Assembly (NCBI GenBank): GCA_026388535.1
Contig: JAPLJP010000026.1
Coordinates: 1 to 64,000, forward strand
Reading direction: 5' to 3'
Source of the DNA: Deltaproteobacteria bacterium
GTDB taxonomy: Bacteria > Desulfobacterota > Syntrophia > Syntrophales > Smithellaceae
Length of the DNA: 64,000 bases
Positions 11,908 to 22,292 of this stretch are shown here, piece by piece (the stretch's first letter is position 1; the number at the start of each line of letters is the position of its first letter). The translations under genes were made by a program, and so were the position numbers. The notes beneath the pieces are model-generated. The model did not search any database, was not told where the DNA came from, and worked only from the letters and a program-made list of their open reading frames with translations.

Positions 11908-13206
11908 TTAGTAGCGGCGCTTATCAATAACTTTCGCCCCTGTTTTTTGCAGAGTATTGGGCTGGACGAGCTTTACGCGCGCGGCAATACCCAGATAATC
12001 CTTCATGTCCTTGACAATTCTTTTTTCAATTTTCTGCAGTTCTTTCACGCCGCCGGAATCGCTGCATATCTTATCGCTGACTTCCACCTGCAAGTCGAGA
12101 GAATCCAGCGCTCCCACTTTATCAATAATGATTTGATAATTGGGCTGTAATCCTTCAATATCCACTAAAATAGCTTCGATTTGTGAAGGGAAAATATTGA
12201 TGCCGCGGATAATCAGCATGTCGTCGCTTCGTTTCAAGACTCTTTCCATTTTGACATGACTGCGGCCGCAGCGGCACGGCTCTGTTATCAGGCGCGATAT
12301 ATCGCCGGAACGGTAACGGATGAGAGGACCCGCTTCTTTAGTCAGAGTCGTGAAAACCAGTTCGCCTTCGGAACCTTCCGGCAGTACTTCGCCGGTTTGG
12401 GGGTTGATTGTTTCGACAATAAAATGGTCTTCAAAAATATGCATTCCATTACGGCCTTCCAGGCATTCCATCGCCATGCCCGGGCCGATAACTTCCGATA
12501 GTCCAAAGAGATCCAGCGCGGTTATTCCGAAAGCCTTTTCAATTTCATCACGCGTCGACTTGTTCCATGGCTCCGCTCCGAAAATGCCCACGCGCAGTTT
12601 AAGCGATTTCATGTCCACGCCAAGAGCCTTACCTTCTTCGGCCAGATGCAGTGCGTAGGAAGGTGTACAGCAGATAACAGTCGGCCCGAAATCCTGCAGA
12701 ATCATGATTTGCCTTTTGGCGTTTCCTCCGGACATGGGGATAACACTCGCGCCTATTTTTTCCGCGCCGTAATGCAACCCAAGCCCGCCGGTGAACAAAC
12801 CATAACCGAAGGCGTTATGAATAATATCATTTTTTGTTATACCCGCGGCGACAAGACAGCGCGCGATGAGATCAGACCATGTTTCGATATCGCGTTTGGT
12901 GTAACCGAAAACAGCCGACCGGCCGCTGGTGCCGGAAGAAGCATGCAGCCGAACGACACTGCTCATAGGCACGGAAAATAAACCGAAGGGGTAATTATCC
13001 CGTAAATCTTTTCTGGTAATGAAGGGAAGCTTTTTCATGTCGGCAATGGATTTTATATCGTCGGGTTTGACTTTAGCGGCGTCAAAAGATTTTTTATAAA
13101 ATCCCACCGTATGATAAACCCGTTCCAGAACCTGTTGCAGTCGTTTGACTTGCAAGGATTTTATGACTTCACGGGGCATGGTTTCAAATTCTTCGTTGTA
13201 GATCAT
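11908..13206 (-). CDS. paaK: Phenylacetate-CoA ligase family
   Basis: [60 protein letters not shown]; adjacent to the ACT protein. Confidence 0.93.
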   Translation of the reverse strand: MIYNEEFETMPREVIKSLQVKRLQQVLERVYHTVGFYKKSFDAAKVKPDDIKSIADMKKLPFITRKDLRDNYPFGLFSVPMSSVVRLHASSGTSGRSAVFGYTKRDIETWSDLIARCLVAAGITKNDIIHNAFGYGLFTGGLGLHYGAEKIGASVIPMSGGNAKRQIMILQDFGPTVICCTPSYALHLAEEGKALGVDMKSLKLRVGIFGAEPWNKSTRDEIEKAFGITALDLFGLSEVIGPGMAMECLEGRNGMHIFEDHFIVETINPQTGEVLPEGSEGELVFTTLTKEAGPLIRYRSGDISRLITEPCRCGRSHVKMERVLKRSDDMLIIRGINIFPSQIEAILVDIEGLQPNYQIIIDKVGALDSLDLQVEVSDKICSDSGGVKELQKIEKRIVKDMKDYLGIAARVKLVQPNTLQKTGAKVIDKRRY

Positions 13207-13281
13207 GGTGGTGCCTCCCTTATATAATGGATACTAAACAGGAAAAGAGTCTAACAAAACTTTATGCCTCTGGCAAGAAGC

Positions 13282-13316
13282 TTTCTATAAAAAGAAGACC
13301 TTATGCGGTCTTTTGC
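13282..13316 (-). terminator. Terminator-like hairpin at the NUDIX gene 3' end
   Basis: Minus strand AAGACCGCATAAGGTCTT followed by CTTTTTAT. Confidence 0.6.
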
Positions 13317-13840
13317 TGTAAATAACTTTCGGCAAGGAGAATCCCTAAAACGGTTTTAGCGTCAATTATCTCGCCGTTTTTTATTAAATCTCTCGCATGA
13401 GAAAAACTGGCGGGCATTATTTCAATGAATTCATCTTCGTCGGGCGTAAGCGGCGCGCTAAAAAGATCCCGGGCAAGAAAAAAATACATATATTCATTGC
13501 AGTATCCCGGAAGTAAGTAGCCTTCGAAAAGTTTAACAAGAATTTTTGCTCTAAAACCGGTTTCTTCGGCCAGTTCCCGCTGCGCGCAGACATCTGGGGA
13601 TTCCTCTAAATTATCCAGCGAGCCGGCCGGAATTTCCAAAATATGTTTTTTAACAGCGATGCGGTATTGTTTGATGAGAATTAGTTCGTTTTTATCGTTG
13701 ATGGCGACAATGGCGACGGTGTGGTTGTGTTTTATCCAGCTTTGCCTGGTTGTCTTGCCGTTGGGCAGATCAACTTCTTCTTCCCAAACATCGAAAATTT
13801 TACATTGGTACGCTAAAGATGGGTTGTTTTTTTTCATCAA
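13301..13840 (-). CDS. NUDIX hydrolase (ADP-ribose pyrophosphatase-like)
   Basis: NUDIX box: EIPAGSLDNLEESPDVCAQRELAEETGF. Confidence 0.93.
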   Translation of the reverse strand: MMKKNNPSLAYQCKIFDVWEEEVDLPNGKTTRQSWIKHNHTVAIVAINDKNELILIKQYRIAVKKHILEIPAGSLDNLEESPDVCAQRELAEETGFRAKILVKLFEGYLLPGYCNEYMYFFLARDLFSAPLTPDEDEFIEIMPASFSHARDLIKNGEIIDAKTVLGILLAESYLQQKTA

Positions 13841-13853
13841 CGCGTCGCTTAAT

Positions 13854-14417
13854 TCAGTTTGTCTTGATTATGGATAACAAATGTCTTTCGATTTCTTCTT
13901 TCGGCAGAGCTCCAGTCAACTTCTGCACCATCTTGCCTTCCTTAAAGAAAAGCATGGTTGGAATACTGCGAATTCCATATTGCGAAGCGGTAAGCGGATT
14001 TTCATCAACATTAAGCTTGACGACCTTGACTCCATTGGCATAATCGGAGGCCAACTCGTCAATTATGGGTGATAATGTCCTGCAGGGACCGCACCAGGGT
14101 GCCCAGCAATCAACCAAAACGGATGTTTCAGAACTCAGCACTTCGCGGGCGAATGTATTATCTGTTACCTCGAACGCCATGATTTTTTGTTGAGGAATTA
14201 TCAAGGGTTCGTGACATTTGCCGCATAAAGGTTTTTGGTTTAAACGATCTTCAGACAGTCTGTTTTTCGTGCCGCATTTCAGACAAGGAATAATTAATTC
14301 ATCCAGCGAAGCGCCGCACTTGCCGCAGATAGACCTGCCCTGTAATTTTTGTTTTGGTATTCTATTTTTTGTGCCGCAATTGAGACAGCGGATAATCACG
14401 TTTTCAGACATATTCAT
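13854..14417 (-). CDS. Thioredoxin (TrxC-like) with two N-terminal zinc ribbons
   Basis: CLNCGTKNRIP..CGKCG and CLKCGTKNRLS..CGKCHEP, then VDCWAPWCGPCRTLSP. Confidence 0.92.
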   Translation of the reverse strand: MNMSENVIIRCLNCGTKNRIPKQKLQGRSICGKCGASLDELIIPCLKCGTKNRLSEDRLNQKPLCGKCHEPLIIPQQKIMAFEVTDNTFAREVLSSETSVLVDCWAPWCGPCRTLSPIIDELASDYANGVKVVKLNVDENPLTASQYGIRSIPTMLFFKEGKMVQKLTGALPKEEIERHLLSIIKTN

Positions 14418-14461
14418 TAACCTTTGTTATTATTATCTCTTTTTTGCCGGAAAAAGGCAAA

Positions 14462-14944
14462 TCATATAGCAACGCTCACTAAAACCGGTTTAAGTATCCG
14501 AACAAGTTCAGCGGAAGGCATCCGCGCCAGTAAACCACGACTGCCCGCGTTGATAAAAATTTCCGGCAAATCGGCCACGGTATTTTCCATGTAAACAGGC
14601 ATTGTTTTTCTTGTGCCGAAAGGCGACGTGCCGCCGACTTTATAGCCTGTATGTTTTTCCGCGATTGCCGGGTTGCAAGGTGAAATCGACTTTACGCCGA
14701 TAGCTCGGGCAAGTGATTTTGTGGAAACCTCCTTATCACCGTGCATTAAAATAATCAGCGGTTTGCCTGTTTCGTCCTCCATTGCCAGCGTTTTAATAAC
14801 GCGATGTTCTTCAACCCCCAGTTTTTTTGCCGATACTTTCGTGCCGCCCCTTTCCTCGTATTGGTAAGTATGCAGAGTAAAATCAGCTTTTTGCGCCTTC
14901 AGAGCTAAAATAGCTGGTGTTGTCGGAATTTTTTCTTTTGTCAT
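14462..14944 (-). CDS. ybaK: Cys-tRNA(Pro)/Cys-tRNA(Cys) deacylase, YbaK/EbsC family
   Basis: TPAILALKAQKADFTLHTYQYEE..VIKTLAM..GYKVGGTSPFGTRKTMPVYME. Confidence 0.9.
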   Translation of the reverse strand: MTKEKIPTTPAILALKAQKADFTLHTYQYEERGGTKVSAKKLGVEEHRVIKTLAMEDETGKPLIILMHGDKEVSTKSLARAIGVKSISPCNPAIAEKHTGYKVGGTSPFGTRKTMPVYMENTVADLPEIFINAGSRGLLARMPSAELVRILKPVLVSVAI

Positions 14945-15039
14945 CAGGGATTATAATAACAATTAAAACTAAAAAAGCAATATACGCCGGGTTAAATCAC
15001 TGGTCTCATTAATAGAGCCCCACTTAGCTTCGCACTAGG

Positions 15040-15095
15040 GACAATTCAACTTACAGACATTACTGCGCTCAGCTTGTAATATCTGAGTTTCATTG
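15040..15095 (-). repeat. R1 element E1
   Basis: CAGACATTAC(15054-15063)-TGCGCTCAGCTT-GTAATATCTG(15076-15085), one mismatch in the stem. Confidence 0.7.
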
Positions 15096-15127
15096 ATTCC
15101 ACTAATGCTTTCTATAGTCAGCGAGCC

Positions 15128-15212
15128 TCAAATCCCGCGTCGCTTCGCTTCTGGGATAATTCAACTTACATATTTCAGTGCACTCCGTTTCTGAAATATG
15201 CGTTTCATTATT
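15128..15212 (-). repeat. R1 element E2
   Basis: CATATTTCAG(15169-15178)-TGCACTCCGTTT-CTGAAATATG(15191-15200); second stem ATCCC(15132-15136)/GGGAT(15153-15157). Confidence 0.8.
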
Positions 15213-15288
15213 TTTTGATTCATTCTCTTGATTTTACTTTTATTTTAAGTTATCTGTGCAAAACGTATTTTTGACGGGGAGAATTTAA

Positions 15289-16440
15289 TTGCAAATCAAT
15301 CCTTACCCGAAACATAAACTTATACGCGATTCCGTGCGGCATTTTGCAGAAACGGAACTTTCGCCTATTGCCGCCGAAATAGACCGCAGTGCGACTTTTC
15401 CTGTGGAAGTTATCGGGAAAATGAAGGCGCTTAATTATTTCGGCCTTCAGGTGCCCAAGGAATTTGGCGGCGCGGCAATAGATTCTATCAGCGCCGCCAT
15501 AGTTGTAGAAGAAATATCCCGCGTTTGCGCCGCGATAGGTTTGTGTATCACGGTGCATAACGGAGTTGCTGTTTATCCGTTTCTCCAGTTTGCCACTCCG
15601 GCGCAGAAAAAACATTATCTGCCTAAATTAGCCAGCGGTGAATTTATCGGCGCTTTCAGCCTGACTGAGGCCAATGCCGGTTCCGATTCGGGAAGCGTGG
15701 AGACAACAGCGATAAAAAAAAATCAGGAATACATATTAAACGGAACGAAAATATTTGTCACCAACGGCGGGGTTTGTGATTTGGCCTTGATTTTCGCTTT
15801 GACCGGTTTTGATCCGGCGCGCCCGCAGAGCAGCGTTTTTATTGTCGAAAGTAATTATGCCGGATTTTTGCGAGGGGAGTTGGAAGATCTTTGCGGAATG
15901 AGAGCCAATCCCGTTTCTTCACTATTTTTAGAAGATTGCTGCGTACCGGAAAAAAATCTGCTGGGGAAAATCGGCGAAGGAATGAAAATAGGGTTGGCCA
16001 CGCTGGATAACGGCCGGATCGGCATTGCCGCGCAAGCTCTGGGTATTGCCCAGGGAGCATTGGAAGCGGCGATTAAATACGCCAAGGAAAGACAGCAGTT
16101 TAAGAAACCCATTGCATCTTTGCAGACAATCCAGAATTACATAGCCGATATGGCCACCGAAATTAAAGCGGCGCGCTTGCTTTTGTACCATGCCTGTTCC
16201 CTGAAAGATGAAGGAGTGTCCTTTGGCTGTGAGGCAGCGATGGCCAAACTTTACTGCAGTCAGATTGCGTCCAAGACAACATCACTGGCCGTACAGATTC
16301 ATGGCGGTTATGGATACAGCAAGGAATACGATGTGGAAAGATATTTCCGCGATGCCAAGGTTACAGAAATTTATGAAGGCACCAGCGAAATTCAGCGCAT
16401 GGTTATCGCTCGCGCGGTGTTGTCTCAATTAACTTTTTAG
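15289..16440 (+). CDS. Acyl-CoA dehydrogenase (TTG start)
   Basis: FSLTEANAGSDSGSVETTA, IHGGYGYSKEYDVERYFRDAKVTEIYEGTSEIQRMVIAR. Confidence 0.95.
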   Translation: MQINPYPKHKLIRDSVRHFAETELSPIAAEIDRSATFPVEVIGKMKALNYFGLQVPKEFGGAAIDSISAAIVVEEISRVCAAIGLCITVHNGVAVYPFLQFATPAQKKHYLPKLASGEFIGAFSLTEANAGSDSGSVETTAIKKNQEYILNGTKIFVTNGGVCDLALIFALTGFDPARPQSSVFIVESNYAGFLRGELEDLCGMRANPVSSLFLEDCCVPEKNLLGKIGEGMKIGLATLDNGRIGIAAQALGIAQGALEAAIKYAKERQQFKKPIASLQTIQNYIADMATEIKAARLLLYHACSLKDEGVSFGCEAAMAKLYCSQIASKTTSLAVQIHGGYGYSKEYDVERYFRDAKVTEIYEGTSEIQRMVIARAVLSQLTF

Positions 16441-16446
16441 AAAATT

Positions 16447-17283
16447 ATGTTGAATCTCGTAGTTTGTTTAAAACAAGTTCCCATGGTGACGGAACTTCCA
16501 TGGGATGAGAAAACAGGAACGCTCAGGCGCGATCTCGCCGCCGGGATGATGAATCCGGCCTGCAAGCACGCTCTGGAAGCCGCCCTGCAAATCAAGGAAA
16601 AATTTTCGGCGAAAATCACGGCCATAACAATGGGCCCGCCCGCCTCCGAGGAAGTACTGCGCGAAGCCCTGGCTCTTGGCGCCGATGAAGTAATTCTTAT
16701 TTGCGATAGGCTTCTGGCCGGGTCGGATACCTACGCCACCTCTTTGGTTTTAACAGCGGCGATAAAACAGAAATGTCCAAAATTTGATCTTATCCTTTGC
16801 GGTGCCTATACAGCGGACAGCGAAACCGCGCAGGTCGGACCGCAATTAGCAGAAGAAATGGATTTACCCGCGGCGGCTTATATTGAAAAACTGGAAATTA
16901 CCGGACGGACGTTGCGCGTTCGCCGCCTTGTCGATAATTTCCGCGAAACACTGGAAATGGAATTTCCGGCGTTGGTGACTGTTTCCATGGAAAATTACAA
17001 ACCCCGCTACACCGGGCTTGCGGGTTTGGAAAAAGCGTTTGACGGAAATGAAGTTATTGTTCTAGATGCCGCCGCTCTCGGTCTCAAGACTTCATCCATT
17101 GCCAATAAAGGTTCGCGCACCAAAGTGCGCAAGGTTTTTTTGAGAAAAGCGCAAAAAGAAAACGTGCTCCTGCAGGGAACGGCTTCTGCTGTGGTTACTG
17201 AACTTCTCGACCGGTATCAAAGAAAAATCGGTGCGGCGATAGGCAAATCTATTGAGGGAACAAAGCTCGATGACGAAAAGTAG
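16447..17283 (+). CDS. etfB: Electron transfer flavoprotein subunit beta
   Basis: NLVVCLKQVPMVTE..LGADEVILICD..GAYTADSETAQVGPQLAEEMDLP. Confidence 0.95.
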   Translation: MLNLVVCLKQVPMVTELPWDEKTGTLRRDLAAGMMNPACKHALEAALQIKEKFSAKITAITMGPPASEEVLREALALGADEVILICDRLLAGSDTYATSLVLTAAIKQKCPKFDLILCGAYTADSETAQVGPQLAEEMDLPAAAYIEKLEITGRTLRVRRLVDNFRETLEMEFPALVTVSMENYKPRYTGLAGLEKAFDGNEVIVLDAAALGLKTSSIANKGSRTKVRKVFLRKAQKENVLLQGTASAVVTELLDRYQRKIGAAIGKSIEGTKLDDEK

Positions 17284-18274
17284 AAAAAAAAGCATCTGGG
17301 TATTCGGCGATTACCGCAATTATTATCAAAACCGTGTAACCCTGCAGTTGATTTCCAAAGCGATGGATCTCGCGAAAACAATCAGGGCTGAAGTTTGCGC
17401 GTTGATTTTCGGCCACGAGATTGACGAATGGATTATGGAATACACGGCTCACGGAGCGGATAGAATTCTGGCAATTGACGATCCCGCCTTAAAGAGCTAC
17501 AGCACGGAAAAATATTTAGCAATCATAGAAGCTTTGGCCAACCAAAGAGATCCGGAAATTATACTGATAGGCGCGACCGATTTCGGTCGTGAATTCGCAC
17601 CGCGGTTAGCCAAGCGTCTGAAAACTGGTTTATCCGCTGATTGCGTGGGACTCGATATTAGCCAGGACGGCTTATTACTGCAGATAGCTCCTTCGTTCGG
17701 CGGCAACATGCTGGCGGAAATTGTTACGGAACTCCATCGTCCCCAGATGGCGACAGTGCGTCCCGGAACATTTAAGGAAATACCGCATGATTATCAAAGA
17801 AAGGCTTTGGTCGAACGCTTGCCGCTGATGAAGGGATTGCCCAAGCCCCGAGTTCGTCTTGTGGAGTATGAACGCTCTGTGGAAAAAGAACATACAATTG
17901 AAAATGCGTCCGTTATCGTTTGCGGCGGCCGCGGTATGGGCAACAAGGAAAAATTCAAAAAACTGCAGGATCTGGCCAAACTTCTGGGGGGAGATGTCGG
18001 GGCCACCAGACCAGTGGTTTATGCAGGATGGGCTGACCATGGTGCGCTGGTGGGACAGGCGGGCAAACACATAAAACCGAAAATTCTTTTTTCTTTTGGG
18101 ATAAGCGGCGCGATTCAGCATACGGCAGGATTGGGAGAAGCTAATTTTATTGTCGCGATTAATAAAAATCCGCAGGCGACGATGATGAAAATGGCCGATG
18201 TCGCAGTTGTTGGCGACGCGAGCGACGTTCTCAATAATTTGATTAAAGAACTAAAAAAACGAATCAGAGAATAA
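17270..18274 (+). CDS. etfA: Electron transfer flavoprotein subunit alpha (ATG at 17270 preferred over the ORF start 17252)
   Basis: RPVVYAGWADHGALVGQAGKHIKPKILFSFGISGAIQHTAGLGEANFIVAINKNPQA; overlaps the etfB 3' end. Confidence 0.94.
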   Translation: MTKSRKKSIWVFGDYRNYYQNRVTLQLISKAMDLAKTIRAEVCALIFGHEIDEWIMEYTAHGADRILAIDDPALKSYSTEKYLAIIEALANQRDPEIILIGATDFGREFAPRLAKRLKTGLSADCVGLDISQDGLLLQIAPSFGGNMLAEIVTELHRPQMATVRPGTFKEIPHDYQRKALVERLPLMKGLPKPRVRLVEYERSVEKEHTIENASVIVCGGRGMGNKEKFKKLQDLAKLLGGDVGATRPVVYAGWADHGALVGQAGKHIKPKILFSFGISGAIQHTAGLGEANFIVAINKNPQATMMKMADVAVVGDASDVLNNLIKELKKRIRE

Positions 18275-18295
18275 AATTTTATAGAGGAGGATTTA

Positions 18296-19408
18296 ATGAT
18301 TAAGTCAAGACTTTGCGATCTTACAGGGATTAAATATCCCATCATTCAGGCGGGAATGGGACCATTCAGCAATAACAACCTTGGCGTAGCCGCGGCCAAT
18401 GCCGGTGTTTTAGGGTTGTTCTCCACAAGCGGACTCTGCAATAAGGATTTTCTGCCATTTGTCTACAATGATTGGATCAAGAGTGCCGAAGCCAATCCGG
18501 AAGATGACATTATAGTTGCGATGGAGAAAATGCTCAAACGAGCCTATCGCTTGACGAAAGATAAAAACGGTATATTCGGCATTAATGTAATGGTGTCCGC
18601 GGAGTTGCTTTTGCAAGCACAGATCATTATCGATACGGCAATTCGGGTGCGAGCGGCAAATCCGGGCATGGAAAAACACTTCAAGGTTATATTCACTTCC
18701 GCGGGCGATCCGGTGCCCTTCCGCGAGAAGATCAAGGAAGCAGGTTTTACATGGATGCATGTAGTACCATCTGTTAAGGGCGCCCTGCGCTGTAAGAAAG
18801 CGGGTGTTGATGTGATAGTTGCTTCCGGTCACGAAGGTGGTTTTCATACATCATGGGAACCGGTTCACTCAATGATACTACTGCCAGCTGTTGTGGAAGC
18901 GGTTTCCGATGAAAAGACTCTGGTATGCGGAGCCGGCGGCTTCTGCGACGGTAAAACTCTGGCTGCGGCTCTGGTGATGGGCGCTGACGGCGTCCAGATG
19001 GGCACGCGTTTTCTGGCAACGCAGGAAAGTGATTTTCCCCAGATTTGGAGACAAGGTGTTGTTGATGCCGGGGACAGAGGCACGCTTGTTGCCCGCGGAT
19101 TTGTGGGGCCGGCACGCTGGATTAAAAATCCTCGCAGTGAAGAGCACGCCAAAAACACACTGCAGAAATCGCCCGGATGTTATTTGGGGGTACCGGATGA
19201 TATGATGTCGATTGATATGAATTTGATCATGTTTGAGCTTGAGTCTATGAAGGCAGCCTATGATGGTGACAAGGAGAAAGCTCTTCTGGCGGCCGGCGAA
19301 GCAGTACAGCGCATCAATGACATGCCCAAAGTCAATGATTTGGTTCAGACAATGATGAAGGAGACGGAAGATATACTTAAAGGCGTGCAGACCAAGATGC
19401 TCGGGTAG
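18296..19408 (+). CDS. Nitronate monooxygenase / FabK-like flavoprotein
   Basis: GIKYPIIQAGMGP..VDVIVASGHEGGFH..VCGAGGFCDGKTLAAALVMGADGVQMGTRFLATQES. Confidence 0.9.
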   Translation: MIKSRLCDLTGIKYPIIQAGMGPFSNNNLGVAAANAGVLGLFSTSGLCNKDFLPFVYNDWIKSAEANPEDDIIVAMEKMLKRAYRLTKDKNGIFGINVMVSAELLLQAQIIIDTAIRVRAANPGMEKHFKVIFTSAGDPVPFREKIKEAGFTWMHVVPSVKGALRCKKAGVDVIVASGHEGGFHTSWEPVHSMILLPAVVEAVSDEKTLVCGAGGFCDGKTLAAALVMGADGVQMGTRFLATQESDFPQIWRQGVVDAGDRGTLVARGFVGPARWIKNPRSEEHAKNTLQKSPGCYLGVPDDMMSIDMNLIMFELESMKAAYDGDKEKALLAAGEAVQRINDMPKVNDLVQTMMKETEDILKGVQTKMLG

Positions 19409-19509
19409 GGAGCCGTTGACCGGAAGCGCATTCCCGCAAGGGAAGCGCAATAAAATAATGGTAATATTCCTTACCGGTAAAAACCGAAGGATTTTACAAA
19501 ACGCTCATA

Positions 19510-19640
19510 CCCTAAAGGGCACCATGGTCTGCGGCGTTGCGCGTCGCCTTTCGTCATTGCGACGTATGCACAAAATACGTCTCATTCCTCATGGCTCGCG
19601 CGCCTTGCATCTACGCATTTTTGAACAGCTCCTAAACAGC
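19510..19640. repeat. R3 intergenic repeat, copy 1
   Basis: GCGGCGTTGCGCGTCGCC..CGTCATTGCGACGTATGCACAAAATACGTCTCATTCCTC..GCGCGCCTTGCATCTACGCATTTTTGAACAG; similar to 63720-63830. Confidence 0.65.
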
Positions 19641-19664
19641 TGAGACTTTTAAAAGAAATAATAG

Positions 19665-19698
19665 AAAAGCCGGAGATCAACACCGGCTTTTTTATTTT
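19665..19698 (+). terminator. Rho-independent terminator
   Basis: AAAAGCCGG(19665-19673)..CCGGCTTTT followed by TTATTTTC. Confidence 0.8.
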
Positions 19699-19866
19699 CT
19701 TCCGCATTGGAGATTGAATTGAGTCGTAATTCTCAAATGTCATTGCGAGTTCACGACAGTGAACGTGGCAATCTAAATATATTCTGATGCTGATGAGATT
19801 GCTTTGGTCGTTAATCTCCCTCGCAAAGACATTATTATACAGTCTCGTTTCCATTGGTTGATATTT

Positions 19867-20886
19867 TCATCCTGAATTTTTCTGCAGTGGCTTCGGGATT
19901 TCGGATTCACAGGGAACGCCTGTGGCGCAAAGGCCGCATCCATAGATAAAGATATGATAATTTTTATTGCAGTACATTAGAGATTTGGCCACCCTTTGAT
20001 AGCAAGTTTCCTTGTTGTGGGCCTTTTCTGCGGTTATGGCATTCGCCGGGCAGCGCTTCGCGCATTGCAGGCACTGTTTTCCCTGATACTGCAGACAGTA
20101 AGCATGAATGTCATCCGGCCGTTTTCGGTTGGGTGCAAGTTTCAAATTAACGACAAAGCTTCCCGTCCTGTGAGCGCACCCTTTTTCCGTAATAAAGAAG
20201 TCATGCATTCCGAAGGTGCCAAGCCCGGCCGCATAAGCCATATGTCGATGAGACCAGGGAGAAGCCCAGCCCACTTGAGGATAGCGTTTTTTATTAAACA
20301 TGGGAGTAACGTCCGGCGATATGGCTAAAACGCCTCGTCCCATTAGAGATGTTACAATTTCACGCACAAACGTCTGGCTGAATATTTCTCCCAAAAGGCG
20401 TGTCTGCGCCCATCTTTCCGAAGGCCACTCTTTAATGGCTGCATTATCATCCTTTGTAATCCTTGATATCGGCATGATGTAAGATACAACGCTCAAATCT
20501 TGTGCTTTGGGAGCGGGAACACCATTATTCTCGGCCTGCCAGCGCATAATTTCTTTCGGAGTGAAGTGATGCGGTCCGATAATACTTTTGTATTGTTGAA
20601 GAATCGGATCGTCACCCCGGACAAATCCGATCAGCGGCTCATCGAATATTTTCTCTCCGGCAAAAGGGTACTCCATGGTATTTGCCGGATGAGTGGCTAT
20701 CTTTTCTTTGATGGTATTAATAAACCAATCTTCATTCAGAACAGGATCATCATGCGATCTTATATAGTTGGCATTTAATTTGGGTTGCTTCTGATAGCCC
20801 CAGCCACGCATTTCACCGATTGCATTCTTTATCCCACGAATATCGGTGAGAAATGAATATTTTCGATAGCCGTCTTTTTTCTTCAT
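19867..20886 (-). CDS. QueG-like Fe-S protein (epoxyqueuosine reductase / reductive-dehalogenase-like superfamily)
   Basis: MAYAAGLGTFGMHDFFITEKG..CLQCAKRCPANAI..CGLCATGVPCESEIP. Start MKKKDGYRK overlaps the MFS stop as TAATG. Confidence 0.7.
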   Translation of the reverse strand: MKKKDGYRKYSFLTDIRGIKNAIGEMRGWGYQKQPKLNANYIRSHDDPVLNEDWFINTIKEKIATHPANTMEYPFAGEKIFDEPLIGFVRGDDPILQQYKSIIGPHHFTPKEIMRWQAENNGVPAPKAQDLSVVSYIMPISRITKDDNAAIKEWPSERWAQTRLLGEIFSQTFVREIVTSLMGRGVLAISPDVTPMFNKKRYPQVGWASPWSHRHMAYAAGLGTFGMHDFFITEKGCAHRTGSFVVNLKLAPNRKRPDDIHAYCLQYQGKQCLQCAKRCPANAITAEKAHNKETCYQRVAKSLMYCNKNYHIFIYGCGLCATGVPCESEIPKPLQKNSG

Positions 20887-22262
20887 TAATGTACCTTTCC
20901 CCGCGCCAGCGACGCGAAAATCCCTCCGCAGCAAATAACACTCAGAATGGCAAAAATAATTCTGGTGCTTTGTAAAAGGAGGGGATTGTTGGCTTCCGAA
21001 ATCGGATGGCTTCCTAAAATAAGGGCAAAAACCAACATAGTGATGCCCATACTGAACATTTGTCCCAAAAGCCTCATTGTAGCTAAAGTCGCGGAAGCGA
21101 CACCGTAAAATTTATTTTCCACCGCACTCATCGTGGCGTTAACATTGGGTGAAGAAAAAAGTGCAAAACCGACGCCGAGTATAATAAGGCAAAGCAATAC
21201 GTAATTGATACTTGTATCATTATAGAGAAACATTAACAGGACAAGGCCGATTACATTCAGAGCCATGCCGATTGAGGCGATAATCTGCGGTTCAAAATGG
21301 TCGGAAAGTCTTCCGGCAAATGGTGAAAATAACGCCTGTATCGCAGGTGCGGCAACAAGAATTAATCCGGTTTGATAAGGCGTCAGCATTTTAATGTGCT
21401 GTAAATAAAGACTGAGTAAAAAGGTAACTACAAATGTGGCGCAATAATTAATCAGAGCCGCTAAATTAGAAAAAGCAAAAACCTTGTTATTCAGAAACAA
21501 GCGTATGTCCAATAAAGGAAATGGATGTTTTAATTGCTGAAAAATAAAGAAAATCAGGCAAAGAACCCCCAGAACGATTAGAAGTCCCGCGTTCCATGTG
21601 GGTAGGAGGGAAAATCCATACATAATGGCAAAAAGAGCAAACGCATAAAGCAAAGAGCCGAAAATATCGAAACCTTCATCTTTGTTTTCCGGCCATTCTT
21701 CTTCAACCATACTCGTAGTAATGAAAATAATAGTTGCGCCCAGAAAAACCGTAAAAAGAAAAATGTATCTCCATCCTAAATACTGCGTGAGCAATCCGCC
21801 GATAAAAGGACCAATGGTTAAACCGACATACACGGCGGTTATATTGATTCCTAAAAATTTACCACGCTCAGCGGGAGGATAAGCCGAAATCAACATCGCC
21901 GTGCCGGTGCTGAAAATCATTGCTCCGCCAATTCCCTGTATGGCGCGAGCAGCAATTAAGAAAGATTGTGTTGGAGACAATATGCAAAACGAAGAAGCCA
22001 CGGTAAAAATTGAGGCACCATAGAGAAAAACTATTCTGCGGCCGTAGATATCGGCCAGCCTTCCTAAAGGGATGAGGGTTATAGCGGCAGCCAAAATAAA
22101 GGAGGAAGCCACCCAACTCAGAGACAAAGCGTTCATGGATAATTCTTTGGCTATCGCGGGCAAGGCGACGTTGACGGCGGAACCCATAAACGGCGTTAGA
22201 AAAGAGCTTAGGGTTGTTACAAGAAGAATAGATAATTGTTTTTTGCTGTGAGATGTCTTCAT
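20886..22262 (-). CDS. MFS transporter, DHA2/EmrB-like
   Basis: Multiple TM helices; GRLADIYGRRIVFLYG; RAIQGIGGAMIFSTGTAMLISAYPPAERGKFLGI. Confidence 0.92.
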   Translation of the reverse strand: MKTSHSKKQLSILLVTTLSSFLTPFMGSAVNVALPAIAKELSMNALSLSWVASSFILAAAITLIPLGRLADIYGRRIVFLYGASIFTVASSFCILSPTQSFLIAARAIQGIGGAMIFSTGTAMLISAYPPAERGKFLGINITAVYVGLTIGPFIGGLLTQYLGWRYIFLFTVFLGATIIFITTSMVEEEWPENKDEGFDIFGSLLYAFALFAIMYGFSLLPTWNAGLLIVLGVLCLIFFIFQQLKHPFPLLDIRLFLNNKVFAFSNLAALINYCATFVVTFLLSLYLQHIKMLTPYQTGLILVAAPAIQALFSPFAGRLSDHFEPQIIASIGMALNVIGLVLLMFLYNDTSINYVLLCLIILGVGFALFSSPNVNATMSAVENKFYGVASATLATMRLLGQMFSMGITMLVFALILGSHPISEANNPLLLQSTRIIFAILSVICCGGIFASLARGKVH

Positions 22263-22292
22263 TTAGTAATTGTTATTAGCGCAAAGGGATCA

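Noticed and set aside
19416-19643. 75-aa ORF after the nitronate monooxygenase gene
   Set aside because: Translation of the R3 repeat; not gene-like.
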